From Pseudomonas sp. UBA5782 (GTDB lineage: Bacteria > Pseudomonadota > Gammaproteobacteria > Pseudomonadales > Pseudomonadaceae), in assembly GCA_002418465.1 (NCBI GenBank), contig DIEE01000224.1, positions 5,128 through 11,844 of the forward strand: a stretch of DNA of 6,717 nucleotides, in the 5' to 3' direction. The notes under the pieces are model-generated. The model was not told the origin of the DNA. It searched no databases and saw only the letters and a list, made by a program, of their open reading frames with translations. Positions 3,972 through 6,717 of the stretch are shown in pieces. Made by a program: the position numbers and the translations under genes. How positions within the stretch are numbered: position 1 is the first letter of the stretch; every line of letters starts with the position of its first letter.

Positions 3972-6717
3972 ATGGTGCTAGCGCTGATCATCGCCTTGCC
4001 GTTCATCGGTGCACTGCTGAGTGCGTTGATGGGCCACGGTGGGCGACCGGCCAGCGCCATTGCCGCCGCCGTCGCACCCTTTGCCGGGCTGGCCTTGCTG
4101 CTGGCACAGTACCCCGCGGTATTCGCCGGCGAACACCTTGCCTATCGGCTGGAGTGGATGCCGGCGCTGGGGCTGAACTTCAGCCTGCGCCTCGACGGGC
4201 TGGGCTTTCTTTTCGCCTTGCTGATCCTCGGCATCGGCCTGCTGGTGATCCTCTACGCCCGCTATTACCTGGCGAAGAGTGAGCCGATGGGGCGTTTCTT
4301 CGCCTTCCTGCTGCTGTTCATGGGCGCCATGCTCGGCGTGGTGCTGGCCGACAACCTGCTGCTGATGCTGCTGTTCTGGGAGCTGACCAGCCTGTCCTCG
4401 TTCCTTCTGATCGGCTTCTGGAACGGTGCCAGCGAGGCGCGCAAGGGCGCACGCATGGCGCTGACGGTGACCGGTTTCGGCGGGCTGGCGCTGCTCGCCG
4501 GCATCCTGCTGCTCGGCCAGATCGTCGGCAGTTTCGAGTTGCCCGAGGTGCTCGCCGCTGGCGACCGGATTCGCGGCCATGCGCTCTATCCGCTGGCGCT
4601 GATTCTGGTGCTGCTCGGCGCGTTCACCAAGTCGGCGCAGTTCCCGTTCCATTTCTGGCTGCCGCAGGCGATGGCCGCGCCGACGCCGGTGTCCGCCTAT
4701 CTGCACTCGGCGACCATGGTCAAGGCCGGGGTATTCCTGCTCGCGAGGCTGTATCCGGCACTGTCCGGCACCGACTGGTGGTTCTATCTGGTCGGCCTGA
4801 CCGGCATGGCGACGCTGCTGTTCGGCGCGGTGATGGCGCTGTTCCAGCATGATCTCAAGGGATTGCTGGCCTACTCGACGATCAGCCACCTGGGCCTGAT
4901 CACGCTGCTGTTCGGCCTCGACAGCGACCTGTCCAACGTCGCCGCGATCTTCCACATCATCAACCACGCCACCTTCAAGGCGTCGCTGTTCATGGCGGCG
5001 GGGATCATCGATCACGAAACCGGCAGCCGCGACCTGCGGCGCCTGGCCGGGCTGTGGAAGTTCATGCCGCACACCGCGGTGCTGGCGATGGTGGCCTGCC
5101 TGGCGATGGCAGGGGTGCCGCTGCTCAACGGCTTCCTCAGCAAGGAGATGTTCTTCAGCGAAACCCTCGGGCAGAACCTGCTGGGCGGCTTCAACTGGGC
5201 GATTCCTGCGGCGGCGACGCTGGCCGGGGTGTTCTCGGTGGCCTATTCGCTGCGTTTCATCCACGACGTGTTCTTCAACGGCGCGCCGCGCGACCTGCCG
5301 ATCTACCCGCCCCACGAGCCGCCGCGTTTCATGAAGATTCCGGTGGAGGTGCTGGTGCTGCTCTGCCTGCTGGTGGGCATGTTGCCGGCCTATACCGTGG
5401 CGCCGCTGCTGGCCGCCGCGGCTGCCTCCAGCCTGGGCGGCGCGCTGCCCGAGTACAGCCTGGCGATCTGGCACGGCTTCAACCTGCCGCTGGCGATGAG
5501 CTTCGTTGCGCTGGCCGGCGGGATGGGCGTCTACGTCTTCCGCCGGCCGCTGTACCGCTGGTATGACGGGCTGCCGGCGATCGATTCGAAAGCGATGTTC
5601 GAGGCGCTGGTGCAGGCCGGCGTGAGAGCGGCGCAGCGCGGCGCCGAGTGGCTGGAAAACGGCTCGCTGCAGCGCTACCTGGCGCTGATGCTGGGCAGCG
5701 CGCTGCTCTGCGTGGCGATCGCGCTGGGGCCGCTGCATGCGCTGGAAGGCGGCGTGCGCCTGTCGCCGCTGGACCCGATCGGCGTGCTCGGCCTCGGCAT
5801 CCTGATGCTCAGCGCGCTGCTCACCGTCGGCTTCCACCGCCGTCGGTTGCCGGCGCTGATGATCCTCAGCGTCGCCGGCCTGCTGGTGACGTTGGTATTC
5901 GCCCGCTACTCGGCGCCTGACCTGGCCCTGACCCAGCTCTGCGTCGAGCTGGTGACGCTGATCCTGCTGGTGCTGGCGCTGTTCTTCATGCCCGATCGCA
6001 CGCCGGCGGAATCCAGCAGCCTGCGCGCCTTCCGCGACCTGATCCTGGCCAGCGGCTGCGGCATCCTCGTCGCGCTATTGGCGTTCGCGGTGATGACCCG
6101 GCCCTACGAGGGCATCGCCGCGTTTTTCCTCGAGAACGCGCTGTCCGGAGGCGGTGGCAGCAACGTGGTCAACGTGATCCTGGTGGACTTCCGCGGCTTC
6201 GACACCATGGGCGAAATCTGCGTGCTGGCGATCGCCGCCGTGGGCATCTACGGCCTGCTGCGCGGCCTGCACCTGCCGCATCCGCTGCACGACCGCAACG
6301 GCCGGCGCTGGTCCACCGACAGCCATCCGCTGATCCTCGACAGCCTGTCGCGGGTGATGCTGCCGCTGGCGCTGCTGGTCTCGGTGTACATCTTCCTGCG
6401 CGGTCACAACCAGCCGGGCGGCGGCTTCATCGCCGGGCTGATCACCGCGGTCGCGCTGGTCCTGCAGTACATCGCCCACGGTGTTGGCTGGACCCAGCAG
6501 CGGCTGCCATGGAGCCTGCACTCACTGGCCGGCAGCGGAATCCTCATCGCCGGCCTTACGGGCGTCGGCAGTTGGCTCTTCGGCCGCGAATTCCTCACCA
6601 GCGCCTTCGGCCATATCGAGATCCCGCTGATCGGCGAGGTGGAGCTGGCCAGCGCGCTGTTCTTCGACCTCGGCGTGTACCTCACGGTGCTCGGCGCGAC
6701 CCTGCTGATCCTGTCCA
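3972..6717 (+). CDS. mrpA: Fused A+B subunit of an Mrp/Sha/Pha multisubunit Na+ (K+)/H+ antiporter, 3' end missing
   Basis: The frame stays open for 915 codons and runs off the window without a stop; full-length group 2 fused subunits are around 930-970 residues, so little is missing. The ATG has AAGGGA 7 bases upstream. Residues about 1-500 are the NuoL-like antiporter core: WELTSLSSFLLIGFW with Glu137, TKSAQFPFHFWLP with Lys220, His245 and Lys251, FQHDLKGLLAYSTISHLG with Lys296, and NHATFKASLFM with Lys336, the charged residues expected along the proton path. Residues about 600-670 match the MbhD-like part (ARYSAPDLALTQLCVELVT) and about 690-770 the MbhE-like part (DFRGFDTMGE at 739-748). 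From about 785 a MrpB/MnhB domain follows, with GHNQPGGGFIAGL at 811-823. Fusion of A and B is typical of the P. aeruginosa Sha and rhizobial Pha systems, which serve sodium or potassium tolerance and pH homeostasis. Subunits C to G should follow downstream. In P. aeruginosa the orthologue is called shaA. Confidence 0.95.
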   Translation, partial: MVLALIIALPFIGALLSALMGHGGRPASAIAAAVAPFAGLALLLAQYPAVFAGEHLAYRLEWMPALGLNFSLRLDGLGFLFALLILGIGLLVILYARYYLAKSEPMGRFFAFLLLFMGAMLGVVLADNLLLMLLFWELTSLSSFLLIGFWNGASEARKGARMALTVTGFGGLALLAGILLLGQIVGSFELPEVLAAGDRIRGHALYPLALILVLLGAFTKSAQFPFHFWLPQAMAAPTPVSAYLHSATMVKAGVFLLARLYPALSGTDWWFYLVGLTGMATLLFGAVMALFQHDLKGLLAYSTISHLGLITLLFGLDSDLSNVAAIFHIINHATFKASLFMAAGIIDHETGSRDLRRLAGLWKFMPHTAVLAMVACLAMAGVPLLNGFLSKEMFFSETLGQNLLGGFNWAIPAAATLAGVFSVAYSLRFIHDVFFNGAPRDLPIYPPHEPPRFMKIPVEVLVLLCLLVGMLPAYTVAPLLAAAAASSLGGALPEYSLAIWHGFNLPLAMSFVALAGGMGVYVFRRPLYRWYDGLPAIDSKAMFEALVQAGVRAAQRGAEWLENGSLQRYLALMLGSALLCVAIALGPLHALEGGVRLSPLDPIGVLGLGILMLSALLTVGFHRRRLPALMILSVAGLLVTLVFARYSAPDLALTQLCVELVTLILLVLALFFMPDRTPAESSSLRAFRDLILASGCGILVALLAFAVMTRPYEGIAAFFLENALSGGGGSNVVNVILVDFRGFDTMGEICVLAIAAVGIYGLLRGLHLPHPLHDRNGRRWSTDSHPLILDSLSRVMLPLALLVSVYIFLRGHNQPGGGFIAGLITAVALVLQYIAHGVGWTQQRLPWSLHSLAGSGILIAGLTGVGSWLFGREFLTSAFGHIEIPLIGEVELASALFFDLGVYLTVLGATLLILS

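Noticed and set aside
3978..5837. A 619-codon minus-strand open frame opposite the Mrp antiporter gene
   Set aside because: Highly biased composition (runs rich in Gln, His, Arg, Glu), no domain or signal, and antisense to conserved MrpA motifs.
3..6717. Signs of horizontal transfer or a defence/mobile island
   Set aside because: All genes share similar high-GC codon use and a known core-chromosome order, with no integrase, transposase, direct repeats, tRNA edge or toxin-antitoxin pair visible.

Overview
The window looks like ordinary chromosomal DNA of a high-GC gammaproteobacterium, most likely Pseudomonas or a close relative such as Stutzerimonas. Coding regions favour G or C at third codon positions. 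The gene order (GntP-type permease, glycerate kinase, SlyB-like lipoprotein, Mrp/Sha antiporter subunit A) matches, from memory, the PA1051-PA1054 neighbourhood of P. aeruginosa. I see no phage, transposon, CRISPR, tRNA, rRNA or other mobile signature.

Region by region. Bases 1-83 are the last 26 codons of a plus-strand regulator with a PucR/CdaR-type C-terminal end. After a 190-base gap holding a perfect 12-bp palindrome come a GntP-family permease (274-1641) and, 70 bases further on past a strong hairpin, a class I glycerate kinase (1712-2851). Together they read as a compact module for sensing, importing and phosphorylating D-glycerate, feeding 2-phosphoglycerate into lower glycolysis. None of the sugar-diacid enzymes (dehydratase, aldolase, tartronate semialdehyde reductase) is present here. 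A small minus-strand gene (2836-3072) encodes a 78-residue single-pass membrane protein of unknown function, whose 3' end overlaps the kinase gene by 16 bases. It has its own promoter, with a perfect TTGACA -35 box, which diverges from the promoter of the next gene.

That next gene (3260-3721) encodes a SlyB-like glycine-zipper outer-membrane lipoprotein. It is preceded by two tandem hairpins in its leader and followed by a strong intrinsic terminator. A 250-base gap ending in an AT-rich patch precedes the last gene, which runs from 3972 off the right edge. It encodes the large fused A+B subunit of a group 2 Mrp (Sha/Pha) multisubunit Na+ or K+/H+ antiporter. Subunits C to G are expected just outside the window.

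I found no convincing evidence of an undescribed biological system. The best leads are small: the unknown membrane protein and its divergent control region, the structured leader of the lipoprotein gene, the hairpin between permease and kinase, and inverted repeats upstream of the permease and antiporter genes. Several very long antisense reading frames exist but behave as high-GC shadows of the real genes.
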